Positions 1 through 8,823 are shown, counted from the stretch's first letter. The stretch is DNA of 64,000 bases from an uncultured bacterium (GCA_902774905.1 CACYKF010000001.1:1-64000), one strand, 5' to 3'. The notes: generated by a model not told the origin, from the sequence alone. Translations and numbers: made by a program.

Positions 1-19
1 CGCCATCGACAGCACTACG

Positions 20-110
20 CATTTTGCTTTTTGTGGCTTTTGCCACAAGCAAAATGGCTTCGGCTTTGGCTCGCAATCCGCTTTGAGGCACTTTTGCCAT
101 CAAAAGTGCC
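20..110. repeat. Two perfect hairpins at the window edge
   Basis: Positions 20-56 form an inverted repeat (CATTTTGCTT with AAGCAAAATG, inner stem GTGGC/GCCAC). Positions 87-110 form a second one (GGCACTTTTG, loop CCAT, CAAAAGTGCC). Neither is followed by a clear T-run, so they look more like a dispersed palindromic element than a simple terminator. No gene is visible in the first 303 bases; the rest of the stretch is AT-rich promoter DNA. Confidence 0.6.
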
Positions 111-247
111 CCTGTCCGGAGGACCCTGCGGAGCATATATTTATATACCGATAATATTTTTTATGTATAAAACATGTAACTGATTGCTTGACATGTGCAA
201 AAATGACATGAGTTTGTTGTATTATTTATAATTTTGTATTGAACTAT

Positions 248-268
248 TTACAATTCACTATTCACTTA
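248..268. repeat. Solo arm of the GTGAATN-heptamer repeat
   Basis: The tract reads TTACAATTCACTATTCACTTA, the same ATTCAC heptamer array that forms the right arm of the elements at 1950-2053, 12251-12701 and 15952-16096. No partner arm is visible nearby, so this is a solo arm or a decayed copy. Confidence 0.5.
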
Positions 269-281
269 TTTATGCTACAAT
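254..281 (+). promoter_or_regulatory. Probable promoter of the Lrp-aminotransferase operon
   Basis: TTCACT at 254-259, a 16-bp spacer and an extended -10 (TGC then TACAAT, 273-281) fit a sigma-70-type promoter. A TAAGGAG ribosome site follows at 291-297. The -35 hexamer lies inside the heptamer repeat arm. Confidence 0.45.
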
Positions 282-303
282 AACAACAAATAAGGAGTTA
301 AAC

Positions 304-786
304 ATGAGAGAACAGTTGTTGGCAATAATTGAAAAAAACAGCAGAATCGGGATTAGTGAACTTGCAGTTTTGTTAGGCAAAGAAGAAATTGAAGTTGCAA
401 ACGAAATTAAAAAACTTGAGGAAGAAAGAGTAATTTGCGGGTATCATACGCTGATTGACTGGGAAAAAACATCTATTGAAAAAGTTTCTGCAATAATTGA
501 AGTCCGGGTAACGCTTCAAAGAGGTCAGGGGTTTGACAAAATCGCTCAAAGAATTTATAACTATCCTGAAGTAAAATCTGTTTATCTAATCTCAGGCGGA
601 TTTGATTTGATGGTAACACTGGAAGAAAAATCTTTAAAGGAAATTGCGGCTTTTGTTTCGGATAAACTCTCGACATTAGACAATGTTTTGAGTACGGGAA
701 CTCATTTTGTACTCAAAAAATACAAAGACCACGGCACTATTTTAGACGAAGTAAAAGAAGATGTAAGAGAGGTTGTTACTCCGTGA
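304..786 (+). CDS. Lrp/AsnC family transcriptional regulator
   Basis: A 160-residue protein with an N-terminal winged helix-turn-helix (about residues 4-55, ending with the family-typical VICGYHTLIDW) and a C-terminal RAM/ligand-binding domain (about 60-140). Family members sense amino acids and control their metabolism. Its stop overlaps the GTG start of the aminotransferase by 4 nt, so the two are co-translated. This recalls AlaR/AlaT of Bacillus, so the regulator probably controls its own operon. AAGGAG lies 7 nt before the ATG. The effector cannot be told from sequence. Confidence 0.88.
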   Translation: MREQLLAIIEKNSRIGISELAVLLGKEEIEVANEIKKLEEERVICGYHTLIDWEKTSIEKVSAIIEVRVTLQRGQGFDKIAQRIYNYPEVKSVYLISGGFDLMVTLEEKSLKEIAAFVSDKLSTLDNVLSTGTHFVLKKYKDHGTILDEVKEDVREVVTP

Positions 787-1949
787 GAGAATTTTTATCA
801 GACAAAGTTCAAAATATCAAGCCGTCAGGGATAAGAAAATTTTTTGACATCGTAAGCGAAATGAAAGATGCAATTTCGCTTGGTGTCGGTGAACCTGATT
901 TTGAAACGCCATGGCATATTAGAGATGAAGGCATTTATGCTTTTGAAAAAGGCAGAACTTTTTATACTTCAAATTCAGGCTTGTTACCTTTAAGACAAGA
1001 AATTTCAAACTATATCAAAAGAACACAAGGTACTTGTTACAACCCGCAGAAAGAAATACTTGTCACTGTAGGAGGTTCAGAAGCCATTGATATTGGTTTA
1101 AGAGCGCTGATAAATGATGGGGACGAGGTTATTATTCCTCAGCCGTCTTATGTTTCTTATGCGCCTTGTTCATATCTTGCGGGCGGTAAAAATGTTTTTA
1201 TCAATTTACAAGCGGGAAATGAATTTCGTTTGACTCCGCAGGAACTTGAAAATGCAATTACCGACAAAACAAAGGTTTTGGTTTTGCCTTATCCTAATAA
1301 TCCGACAGGTGCAATCATGGAGAGAAAAAATCTTGAAGAAATTGCACAGGTTATTAAAAAGCACGATATTTTTGTGATTTCTGATGAAATTTATTCCGAA
1401 TTAACCTACAAAGATAAACATGTTTCAATTGTAAGCCTTGACGGAATGAAAGAGCGTACGCTTCTTATAAACGGATTTTCTAAAAGTTATGCAATGACAG
1501 GGTGGCGTTTAGGTTATTGCTGCGGCCCTGATTGGCTTATTAAGCAAATGACAAAAATTCATCAGTATGCAATTATGTGCGCCCCGACAATTAGTCAATA
1601 TGCTGCGGTTGAGGCTCTCAAAAACGGCGATGATGATGTCAAAATGATGCGTGAATCTTATAATCAGCGCAGAAGATTTTTGATGGATGCGTTTAAAAAA
1701 ATGAGATTGGAATGTTTTGAGCCTTACGGTGCTTTTTATGTATTCCCTTGCATAAAAGAATTTGGGATGACAAGCGAAGAATTTGCGACAAAATTTTTGC
1801 AGGAGGAAAAAGTTGCCGCAGTTCCGGGGACTGCATTTGGCGACAGCGGAGAAGGATATTTGAGAATATCCTATGCTTATTCGTTAGAAAAACTCAAAAT
1901 TGCAATGGAAAGACTTGAAAGGTTTGTTAATAAATTGCGTCAATCTTGA
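783..1949 (+). CDS. PLP-dependent class I/II aminotransferase
   Basis: A 388-residue fold-type I aminotransferase. The substrate loop NNPTGAI, the Asp of SDEIYSEL that binds the pyridine nitrogen, the PLP-lysine motif NGFSKSYAMTGWR and the C-terminal arginine region YLRISYA are all present. It most likely moves amino groups between aspartate or alanine and 2-oxo acids; the exact substrate is uncertain. The GTG start overlaps the TGA of the Lrp gene. The stop codon directly abuts the repeat element at 1950. Confidence 0.9.
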   Translation: MREFLSDKVQNIKPSGIRKFFDIVSEMKDAISLGVGEPDFETPWHIRDEGIYAFEKGRTFYTSNSGLLPLRQEISNYIKRTQGTCYNPQKEILVTVGGSEAIDIGLRALINDGDEVIIPQPSYVSYAPCSYLAGGKNVFINLQAGNEFRLTPQELENAITDKTKVLVLPYPNNPTGAIMERKNLEEIAQVIKKHDIFVISDEIYSELTYKDKHVSIVSLDGMKERTLLINGFSKSYAMTGWRLGYCCGPDWLIKQMTKIHQYAIMCAPTISQYAAVEALKNGDDDVKMMRESYNQRRRFLMDAFKKMRLECFEPYGAFYVFPCIKEFGMTSEEFATKFLQEEKVAAVPGTAFGDSGEGYLRISYAYSLEKLKIAMERLERFVNKLRQS

Positions 1950-2053
1950 ATAGTGAATCGTGAATAGACCTTTACTTGTTTAAATGTTGTAAAATGTTCG
2001 ACAGCACCGTAAATGACAATTCACCATTCACGATTCACTATTCACTATTCACA
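1950..2053. mobile_element. ORF-less derivative of the four-helix-bundle element
   Basis: About 104 bp. The left arm contains GTGAATCGTGAATAGACC; the right arm is an array of ATTCAC heptamers in inverted orientation. On the minus strand the centre reads ELSFT, then VLSNILQHLNK and a stop. ELSFT resembles the arm-encoded ELSVT that precedes the gene at 12292-12639, and the rest resembles that gene's C-terminus (GLSKYLKNK). This fits an internally deleted copy that kept both ends. It fills the gap between the aminotransferase stop and the zupT stop. Confidence 0.6.
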
Positions 2054-2057
2054 TTAT

Positions 2058-2867
2058 TTACCCTACAAGAATTAAACTCAACCAAATAAACAATATGCCC
2101 GACATAATTCCGACAATTGATAAGTGCCAATTCCCGTATTCTTTTGCAAGCGGCAGCAGTGTATCAAACGAAATGTATGTCATAATTCCCGCAACCCCTG
2201 CCATCAAAATACCTACCAAAACCTGCGGTAAGAATAACCCAAAAATAAACATTCCGACTAATGCACCAATAGGTTCTGTTATACCTGATAGTGCAGCATA
2301 AAGCATTGCATAGCGCTTTTTACCGGTTGCATGGTATATAGGAAGTGCAACCGCAATTCCTTCAGGAATATTATGTATCGCAATCGCAAGCGCAACAGAA
2401 ACCCCTAAAGTAATATTTTGCGTTGTGGTTAAAAATGTCGCTAAGCCTTCAGGAAAATTGTGAACACAAATAGCAACGGCAGTCATAATACCAGCCCTTT
2501 GGAGTTTATAATGCTTGAACCCGTCATTTTCTTCAGGTGCATCAGGGTTTAAAAGTTCTTTTGTATCAACATGGTCAGGCAAAAAATAATCTATTGCGAT
2601 AGAAATTAAAAGCCCACCTATAAAACCTGCAAATACAAGCCACTCAAAACTATGAGGGAAATTTCCCTTTAAAAGTTCTTTTGCTCCCGGCAAAATGTCC
2701 ATAAAAGATATAAAAATCATTACACCGGCGCTAAATCCCAAGCCCAGAGATAAAGTCTTCAGGTTATCTTTTTTGGTTATAAATGCCACAATCCCGCCAA
2801 TTGCGGTAGTCAAACCCGCAAGCATAGTAAGACTGAAAGCCACTGCAAAATTGTTCGGTATAATCAT
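2058..2867 (-). CDS. zupT: ZIP family divalent metal transporter ZupT
   Basis: Inner-membrane ZIP transporter that imports zinc and often iron or manganese. The two signature metal-binding helices are visible as HNFPEGLA and HNIPEGIAVALP, within about eight hydrophobic segments. The start at 2867 (MIIPNNF) is preferred over one 11 codons upstream because AAGGA sits properly before it and it matches the ZupT N-terminus, giving 269 residues. The leader upstream holds a possible structured RNA (2955-3097), so expression may be attenuated. It is transcribed divergently from yggS. Confidence 0.88.
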   Translation of the reverse strand: MIIPNNFAVAFSLTMLAGLTTAIGGIVAFITKKDNLKTLSLGLGFSAGVMIFISFMDILPGAKELLKGNFPHSFEWLVFAGFIGGLLISIAIDYFLPDHVDTKELLNPDAPEENDGFKHYKLQRAGIMTAVAICVHNFPEGLATFLTTTQNITLGVSVALAIAIHNIPEGIAVALPIYHATGKKRYAMLYAALSGITEPIGALVGMFIFGLFLPQVLVGILMAGVAGIMTYISFDTLLPLAKEYGNWHLSIVGIMSGILFIWLSLILVG

Positions 2868-2954
2868 TAGTGTAAATCCTTTGTGAGTTAATTTTATCAT
2901 AAAAATATTTTTTAACTATAATGTTCAACCTTCCGATTGATTGAAAAATATAAA

Positions 2955-3097
2955 AAATGCCATGACTCTCGCATGGTGCATGTATTTTGGGCATATTCAG
3001 ACGATAAAATATTAAGGAATGTTAAGCGTGGCCTATATTTGAGTGAATGGCTGAAACCATGTCGCTGACATGATTTCGGGGAAATTTAATATTCTTA
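2955..3097 (-). ncRNA. Candidate structured leader RNA with attenuator upstream of zupT
   Basis: Positions 3013-3025 and 3086-3097 pair in about 12 bp with one bulge and one G-U. They enclose a strong hairpin (3051-3079, core CATGTC-GCT-GACATG) and a weaker stem near 3030-3052, which together suggest a three-way junction. On the minus strand, CCATG/CATGG (2960-2976) followed by CATTTTTT looks like a terminator before zupT. The yggS promoter lies beyond the element, so it is not in the yggS leader. No known riboswitch class was recognised. Confidence 0.4.
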
Positions 3098-3119
3098 AAA
3101 TACTTATTTAATAAATATC

Positions 3120-3148
3120 TTGGACAACATGAAAAAAAATTGTAAAAT
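3120..3148 (+). promoter_or_regulatory. Promoter of yggS-sepF
   Basis: TTGGAC (3120-3125), a 17-bp spacer and TAAAAT (3143-3148) form a good sigma-70-type promoter about 50 nt upstream of the yggS start. Confidence 0.6.
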
Positions 3149-3197
3149 AAAAATATGCTCATTATTTGAGTGTCTTTCTTGTAGAGGTAATGATTGA

Positions 3198-3860
3198 ATG
3201 TTTGAGACAGTTAGGGATAATCTTTTACGGATACGGGAAGAAATTGAACCTTGTAAACCAAAAATAATTGCGGTAACGAAGTATTACGGACAAGAAGCGA
3301 TAGTCAGTGCTTATAAAGCGGGTATTCGCGATTTTGGGGAATCAAGAGCGGTTGAGGCTTGCGAAAAAATAAGTTCTCTGCCAATGGAAATAAAACAAAA
3401 TTCAACATTTCATTTTATAGGTCATTTGCAGACAAACAAAGTGAAATTGGTTATAAAAACTTTTGATTATATTCATTCTGTTGATTCGCTAAAACTTGCA
3501 CAATGTATTTCGCAACACGCAAAAGAGGTTGGTAAAACCCAAAAGATTTTGCTTCAGGTTAATAATGCAAATGAAGAACAAAAATTCGGGTTTTCAAAAA
3601 ATACTCTGTTTGAAGTATTCCAACAAATGCAAAAGTTGGATAACATAAAAATAGTCGGGGTTATGAATATGGCTCCGCTGGGGGAGGATGAATCTGAACT
3701 AAACAGATTATTCTCGGAAATCAGACAAATAAAAGACGAGTTGAACACAAGGTTTGGCTGTGATTTGAAAGAAATTTCAATGGGGATGAGTCAGGATTAC
3801 AGAATTGCAGCAGTTCAGGGTTCGACAATGTTAAGAATAGGCAGAAAGTTATTTACATAA
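3198..3860 (+). CDS. yggS: YggS/PLPBP pyridoxal-phosphate homeostasis protein
   Basis: A 220-residue single-domain relative of the alanine racemase barrel. Family members bind PLP and buffer the vitamin B6 pool without known catalysis. The PLP lysine lies in IAVTKYY near residue 27, with the family motif FHFIGHLQTNK and the C-terminal SMGMSQDY and LRIGRKLF. AGAGGT precedes the ATG. It lies 19 nt upstream of sepF, an arrangement seen in cyanobacteria and Gram-positives, so the two are probably co-transcribed from the promoter at 3120. Confidence 0.93.
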   Translation: MFETVRDNLLRIREEIEPCKPKIIAVTKYYGQEAIVSAYKAGIRDFGESRAVEACEKISSLPMEIKQNSTFHFIGHLQTNKVKLVIKTFDYIHSVDSLKLAQCISQHAKEVGKTQKILLQVNNANEEQKFGFSKNTLFEVFQQMQKLDNIKIVGVMNMAPLGEDESELNRLFSEIRQIKDELNTRFGCDLKEISMGMSQDYRIAAVQGSTMLRIGRKLFT

Positions 3861-3879
3861 TTATACGGAGGAAGATAAA

Positions 3880-4374
3880 GTGGCGATTGTAGAGAGTTTA
3901 AGAAAAGTAGTAGATTTCGTTAAGGGTGGTTTTGTTGATGATGATCCGTTTGATGAAATAATGGATGAAGAAAACGGAGAATACATTGAACCGGGCTCCA
4001 ATGCGGTAAGAGCAATTGATTATGAACCTGTAACAGAGCCAATCAGAGAATCAAAAGTTGTCCGTGACCCGAGATTTAATCATGGCGGAAACGAAATTGT
4101 GGTTATTGAACCGCACTCTTTTGATGATGTTGCCACTATTGTAGATAAATTAAAAGACAGAAAAATTGTTATGCTTGATATGCATCTTTTAGACAATCAT
4201 CAATCACAGAGAACAATTGATTATATTTGCGGTGCATCACAGGCATTGGGCGGTCAGCCAAAGAGAGTCGGAGACAGAGTATTTGTATTTGCTCCAAATA
4301 ATGTCACTTTATCAGCAGATACTCCGGCTGTTCAAAATAAGTATGATACTGCATGGAGAACAAATCTCCAGTAG
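3880..4374 (+). CDS. sepF: Cell division protein SepF
   Basis: A 164-residue cytoplasmic protein that tethers FtsZ to the membrane and shapes the division septum. An acidic, disordered linker (about 15-70) follows an N-terminal amphipathic helix, and the conserved SepF domain (about 75-155) contains VVIEPHSFDD, RKIVMLDMHLLD and RTIDYICGASQALGG. SepF is the usual FtsZ anchor in Gram-positives and cyanobacteria rather than proteobacteria, which supports the taxonomic reading. GTG start behind GGAGGAAG. A strong terminator follows. Confidence 0.92.
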   Translation: MAIVESLRKVVDFVKGGFVDDDPFDEIMDEENGEYIEPGSNAVRAIDYEPVTEPIRESKVVRDPRFNHGGNEIVVIEPHSFDDVATIVDKLKDRKIVMLDMHLLDNHQSQRTIDYICGASQALGGQPKRVGDRVFVFAPNNVTLSADTPAVQNKYDTAWRTNLQ

Positions 4375-4410
4375 TAATCTTGGTATGAGAAGAGATAGTT
4401 TGTAAATTTG

Positions 4411-4439
4411 GGCATCTTGAAAAAGATGCCTTTTTTTTT
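4411..4439 (+). terminator. Rho-independent terminator after sepF
   Basis: GGCATCTT and AAGATGCC form an 8-bp stem with a GAAA-type loop, followed by nine T. Confidence 0.9.
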
Positions 4440-4482
4440 ATTCTTATAAATACATCTTTTATAGGATTTTTTTCTTATTTAA

Positions 4483-4511
4483 TTGCAAATTATTAGTGTA
4501 ATTTATATGAT
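4483..4511 (+). promoter_or_regulatory. Promoter of rel, near-leaderless
   Basis: TTGCAA (4483-4488), a 17-bp spacer and TATGAT (4506-4511). The start codon is at 4521 with no Shine-Dalgarno site, so the transcript would have a leader of only about 0-4 nt. Confidence 0.55.
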
Positions 4512-4520
4512 TAATCTGCT

Positions 4521-6722
4521 ATGTCAGACGTCGAAACATTCAAAGAACTAAAAGAAATTTTAGTTGAACAAAAACATTCAGGTGAAGATATTGCACTTGT
4601 AGAAAAGGCATATAAGTTTGCAAAGAAAACTCATGACGGGCAGTTTAGAGTTTCAGGCGAACCGTACATTATTCACCCTGTTGAAGTTGCAAAAATTCTT
4701 GCCGGTCTTGAAGTTGATATTCACACTCTTATGGCGGCTTTTTTGCATGATGTATTGGAAGATACGGATACCTCACCTGATACGATTAAAGAAATGTTTG
4801 GGGAAGATGTTTTAAATCTTGTTCAGGGAGTAACAAAATTAGGGAAATTAAAGTTTAAATCAAAAGAAGAGCGTCAGGCAGAGAATTTCCGCCGTCTGTT
4901 TATAGCAATGGCAAATGATATTAGGGTAATTTTTCTCAAACTTGCAGATCGCCTGCACAATATGAGAACTCTCAACTTTATGACGCCTGAAAAGCAGAAA
5001 AAAATTGCTCGTGAAACTCTTGATATTTTTGCGCCACTGGCTAACCGATTAGGTATTTACACAATAAAAGCCGAGTTAGAAGATTTATCGCTAAAGTATT
5101 TAGAGCCGGAAAAGTATTTTGAAATTGCCCAACTTGTTGCTCAAACCAAAGCAGACAGAGAATCTACCGTTAATGAACTTATTGATAAAATATCTCATGA
5201 TGTTGAAAAAAGTGGAATAAAAGCGCAGATTACAGGCAGAGCAAAGCATTATTACAGTATTTATGCAAAAATGAAGCGGCAGAATATTACATTTAACGAC
5301 CTTTACGATGTTACTGCTGTGAGGGTAATCGTAGATTCCATAAAAGAATGTTATGAAGTTTTGGGTATAATTCACTCTCAATTCAAGCCTATTCCGGGTC
5401 GTTTTAAGGATTATATTGCAATGCCCAAAGGCAATATGTATCAATCATTACATACATCAGTAATCGGTCCGAGATTAAAGCCGTTAGAGGTTCAGATTCG
5501 TACATGGGATATGCACAGAACCGCAGAATATGGTGTTGCGGCGCATTGGAGATATAAAGAAAAAGGTTCTCAAAAGGCAGATGCAGCGACAGATAAACAG
5601 TTTTCATGGCTTCACAAATTAGTTGAATACGATAAAGAAGTAACAAATGCTAAAGATTTTGTATCAAGTGTTAAATTGGATTTGTTTTCCGATCAAGTAT
5701 TTGCGTTCACTCCAAACGGAGATATTTATGATTTTCCAAAAGATGCAACCTGCGTGGATTTTGCATACAGAATTCACACGGATGTCGGTCATAAAACAGT
5801 CGGAGCATTAGTAAACGGAAGAATTGTACCATTGAATACAAAACTCAATAACGGTGATATTATTGAAGTTTTGACTTCAAAAACCCCTGCCCCTCGTCTT
5901 GATTGGCTTACATTTGTTGTAACCAAACAGGCTTCATCGAAGATTAAACAATGGTTTAAGAAAAATAACCGTGATGAGCATATCAATCTCGGGAAATCAA
6001 GTCTTGAACACGAACTGACTAAAGCAGTATTTGATGAAAATATCAAAAACGGTGAGTTTGAAAAAATAGCCAAAACCATGAATTATCAATCAGCGGATGA
6101 TTTGTTTGCGGCTCTTGGCTACGGCGAAACAACAGTCAGCAAAATTACCAATAAACTTAAAAAACCTGAAGAAAAACATCTTGAAGATACATTCCACAAA
6201 TCGGGAAGAAAAGGCTCAAACAAAGATATTCTCGGTTTAGAGGGGATGTTATACTCTTTTGCAAGATGTTGTTCCCCAATTCCGGGAGAGCCGATTGTCG
6301 GAGTTGTCACCCGTAATAAAGGGGTTACGGTTCACAGGGTAGATTGCAAAACCTTAGAAACAATTCCGCCTGAACGAATGATGGATATTAAATGGGCGGG
6401 AATTAACACAAACAAAACTTATACAACAACTATAAGAGTAGAAACCGCCGAAAAATTGGGACTTTTAAAAGATGTCATTTCTGCGGTATCAGATAATAAT
6501 ACAAATATTGTCAGTGCAAATATTAAAACAAAAAATCATGTAGGTATTATTGAAATCGGTATAGAACTTGATAACATAGATACACTTAAAAAAGTTATCA
6601 ACTGTATTCAGGCATTACCCGATGTTTACAGTGTAAAGCGTATTCAAACATCAGCAAATACGATAAAAAATACTTCTGCAAGCAAACCGCAGAAGAAGAA
6701 TTATAAAAACAAAAAAAATTAG
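4521..6722 (+). CDS. rel: Bifunctional (p)ppGpp synthetase/hydrolase Rel
   Basis: A 733-residue stringent-response enzyme. The HD hydrolase domain (about 30-175) shows HDVLEDTD and LADRLHNM. The synthetase domain (about 230-345) shows GRAKHYYSIYAKM and YQSLHT. The loop RFKD near 293 is the charge pattern typical of bifunctional Rel rather than RelA. TGS (about 393-455, FTPNGDIYDFP) and C-terminal ACT (about 635-715) domains follow. It makes and degrades (p)ppGpp in response to amino acid starvation at the ribosome. The two following membrane genes are close behind (10 nt). Confidence 0.95.
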   Translation: MSDVETFKELKEILVEQKHSGEDIALVEKAYKFAKKTHDGQFRVSGEPYIIHPVEVAKILAGLEVDIHTLMAAFLHDVLEDTDTSPDTIKEMFGEDVLNLVQGVTKLGKLKFKSKEERQAENFRRLFIAMANDIRVIFLKLADRLHNMRTLNFMTPEKQKKIARETLDIFAPLANRLGIYTIKAELEDLSLKYLEPEKYFEIAQLVAQTKADRESTVNELIDKISHDVEKSGIKAQITGRAKHYYSIYAKMKRQNITFNDLYDVTAVRVIVDSIKECYEVLGIIHSQFKPIPGRFKDYIAMPKGNMYQSLHTSVIGPRLKPLEVQIRTWDMHRTAEYGVAAHWRYKEKGSQKADAATDKQFSWLHKLVEYDKEVTNAKDFVSSVKLDLFSDQVFAFTPNGDIYDFPKDATCVDFAYRIHTDVGHKTVGALVNGRIVPLNTKLNNGDIIEVLTSKTPAPRLDWLTFVVTKQASSKIKQWFKKNNRDEHINLGKSSLEHELTKAVFDENIKNGEFEKIAKTMNYQSADDLFAALGYGETTVSKITNKLKKPEEKHLEDTFHKSGRKGSNKDILGLEGMLYSFARCCSPIPGEPIVGVVTRNKGVTVHRVDCKTLETIPPERMMDIKWAGINTNKTYTTTIRVETAEKLGLLKDVISAVSDNNTNIVSANIKTKNHVGIIEIGIELDNIDTLKKVINCIQALPDVYSVKRIQTSANTIKNTSASKPQKKNYKNKKN

Positions 6723-6732
6723 GAGGTTATAT

Positions 6733-7290
6733 ATGGAAACGATTACACAAAACGCAATTCAGTACTATTACTATCTGGCATGGTTCGCTACAATTTTCTT
6801 TGTTATAAAATTGATAATATTTTCTGTTTTTGGAGGGGGCGATTCGGAAGTCAGTTCGGATTTTAATACCGAAACGGACACTGACGGAACTTTCCATTTT
6901 ATATCTCTACAGACAATTCTTGCATTTTTAATGGGTTTTGGCTGGATGGGATATGCCGCACTAAAATCATTTAATATGGGACAACTTGCAACTTTTGGCA
7001 GTGCATTCGGCATCGGTCTTGTATTTATGCTCGCTACGGCATATTTAATGACATTAGTAAAAAAACTTGAAAAAACCGTTGTAAAAGATAAAACAACCGC
7101 CTTGGATAAAATCGGTAAAGCATATACAGATTTTGCTCCAAAAGGGCAGGGACGTGTTGAAATTGAAATTAACGGTCAATTAACCGTTGCAGAAGCAATA
7201 AACAACACTGAAAATGAAATCAAATCTTTTGATGCAGTCAAAGTTATCAAAGTTGAAAATGAATTGTTGTATATAGAAAAAGTAATATAA
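6733..7290 (+). CDS. NfeD/YuaF-like membrane protein
   Basis: A 185-residue protein with three hydrophobic segments (about 12-35, 55-78, 82-108) and a soluble C-terminal domain (about 118-185) with the beta-rich pattern of an NfeD-type OB fold (GKAYTDFAPKGQGRVEIEINGQ). It lies 18 nt before a flotillin gene, as YuaF lies before FloT in Bacillus, where the pair organises membrane microdomains. AGGAGG ribosome site. The family name rests on layout and context, not on a diagnostic motif. Confidence 0.7.
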   Translation: METITQNAIQYYYYLAWFATIFFVIKLIIFSVFGGGDSEVSSDFNTETDTDGTFHFISLQTILAFLMGFGWMGYAALKSFNMGQLATFGSAFGIGLVFMLATAYLMTLVKKLEKTVVKDKTTALDKIGKAYTDFAPKGQGRVEIEINGQLTVAEAINNTENEIKSFDAVKVIKVENELLYIEKVI

Positions 7291-7308
7291 GAAAGGAGAA
7301 CATAAACT

Positions 7309-8763
7309 ATGGAAGGAATTTTTGGTTTAATTGTTGCAGCGGTGTTAATACTGATTGCAGTATTTGCGTTCGTAGCAAACCAATACAAAAGATGCCCGTC
7401 AAACAAAATTATCGTAGTTTACGGTAAAACAGGCGGCGAAAGAACAGCAAAATGCGTACACGGCGGAGGTACATTTATTATCCCGTTAATTCAGGATTAC
7501 GGGGTATTATCTCTTGAACCTATGACAACAGATATCGACCTTAAAGGTGCGTTGTCAAAAGGTAATATCCGTGTTGCAGTACCATCAACATTCACATTCG
7601 GTATTTCAACCGAGCCATCAATTATGATAAACGCCGCAGAGCGTTTGCTCGGATTATCAAGAGCAGAAGTTATCACTCAGGCAAGTGATATCATTTTAGG
7701 TCAATTGCGTCTTGCAATTGCTACTTTATCTATCGAAGAAATCAACCAGGACAGAGAAAAATTCTTGGAACAAATTAACGCAAATGTAAACACAGAGTTG
7801 AAAAAAATCGGTCTTGAAATCATCAACGTAAACATCAAAGATATTACGGATGAATCAGGATATATTGATGCTATCGGTCGTAAGGCCGCAGCTGAAGCAA
7901 TCAACAAAGCAAAAGTTGAAGTTGCTCAACAGGAAAAACTTGGTGCAGTCGGTGAAGCCGAAGCAAACAAAGAAAAAGAAGTACAGGTTGCACAACAAAG
8001 TGCAATGACTGAAATCGGTAAAACGAACGCTTCAAAAGAACAGCGTATTAAAACTGCTGATTTGGAAGCACAGGCAGTTGAAGGTGAAAACATTGCAAAA
8101 GCGAATATCGCCGAATACAATGCAACATTATCCGTAAAACAGGCAGATGCGTTCAGAGAAGGGGAAGTTGCAAAAGCAAACGCTCAAAGAGATGTATTAC
8201 TTGCACAAAAAGAACAAGAAGAAGCAAAACTTAAAAAAGAAGAACTTGCAAGACAAGAAGTAGAAAAACTTAAAATCCAGGTTCAGGCTGATGCAGAAGC
8301 TGAAAAATTAAGACGCGTAGCAAATGGTCAAGCAGATGCTATCAAAGCAAAATACTTTGCGGAAGCAGAAGGTGTCAAAGCCGTCTTGGAAGCAAAAGCG
8401 CAAGGTTATGCTGATTTAGTCAGAATTTCTAATAACAGACCTGAAATTGCTACAAGTTTCTTAATGATTGAAAAAATCCAGGATCTTGTTGCAAAACAAG
8501 TTGAAGCAATTAAAAATATCAAATTTGATAAGATTACTGTATGGGACGGCGGAGCAGGCTCTGCTAACGGTTCAACAACCGCTAACTTTATGAGAGATTT
8601 AATCAAATCTCTTCCTGCAATGCACGATCTTGCTAATCAGGCAGGCATTGAGTTACCGTCAGTTTTGGGTAAAGTTGATAACGGAATTGATGACATTAAA
8701 GTCGCAGCAACTCCTGCTAAAGAAAAACCGCAAACTCCGGTAATTAAAAAAGAAGAAAAATAA
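7309..8763 (+). CDS. floT: Flotillin-like SPFH/band 7 protein
   Basis: A 484-residue membrane scaffold. One N-terminal hydrophobic segment (about 4-25) is followed by an SPFH domain (about 30-200), then a long Glu/Ala/Lys-rich coiled coil (about 200-350) typical of flotillins, and a C-terminal tail with a Lys/Pro-rich end. Flotillins oligomerise on the inner membrane and recruit partners, including NfeD-type proteins such as the gene just upstream. AAAGGAG ribosome site. The symbol is by analogy with Bacillus FloT. Confidence 0.85.
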   Translation: MEGIFGLIVAAVLILIAVFAFVANQYKRCPSNKIIVVYGKTGGERTAKCVHGGGTFIIPLIQDYGVLSLEPMTTDIDLKGALSKGNIRVAVPSTFTFGISTEPSIMINAAERLLGLSRAEVITQASDIILGQLRLAIATLSIEEINQDREKFLEQINANVNTELKKIGLEIINVNIKDITDESGYIDAIGRKAAAEAINKAKVEVAQQEKLGAVGEAEANKEKEVQVAQQSAMTEIGKTNASKEQRIKTADLEAQAVEGENIAKANIAEYNATLSVKQADAFREGEVAKANAQRDVLLAQKEQEEAKLKKEELARQEVEKLKIQVQADAEAEKLRRVANGQADAIKAKYFAEAEGVKAVLEAKAQGYADLVRISNNRPEIATSFLMIEKIQDLVAKQVEAIKNIKFDKITVWDGGAGSANGSTTANFMRDLIKSLPAMHDLANQAGIELPSVLGKVDNGIDDIKVAATPAKEKPQTPVIKKEEK

Positions 8764-8794
8764 TTTTTAAATAAATTATTCAGAATTTTTAAAA

Positions 8795-8823
8795 AGGTGC
8801 GTCTTTATGGCGTACCTTTTTCA
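8795..8823. terminator. Bidirectional terminator between floT and XRE gene
   Basis: GGTGCG and CGTACC pair (one G-T) around a 9-nt loop, with A-run on one side and T-run on the other, so it can serve both converging genes. Confidence 0.7.

Noticed and set aside
2955-3097. Assignment of the zupT leader to a known riboswitch (manganese yybP-ykoY, TPP, purine, NiCo)
   Set aside because: None of the conserved core strings I could recall for these classes is present, so it is left as unnamed.
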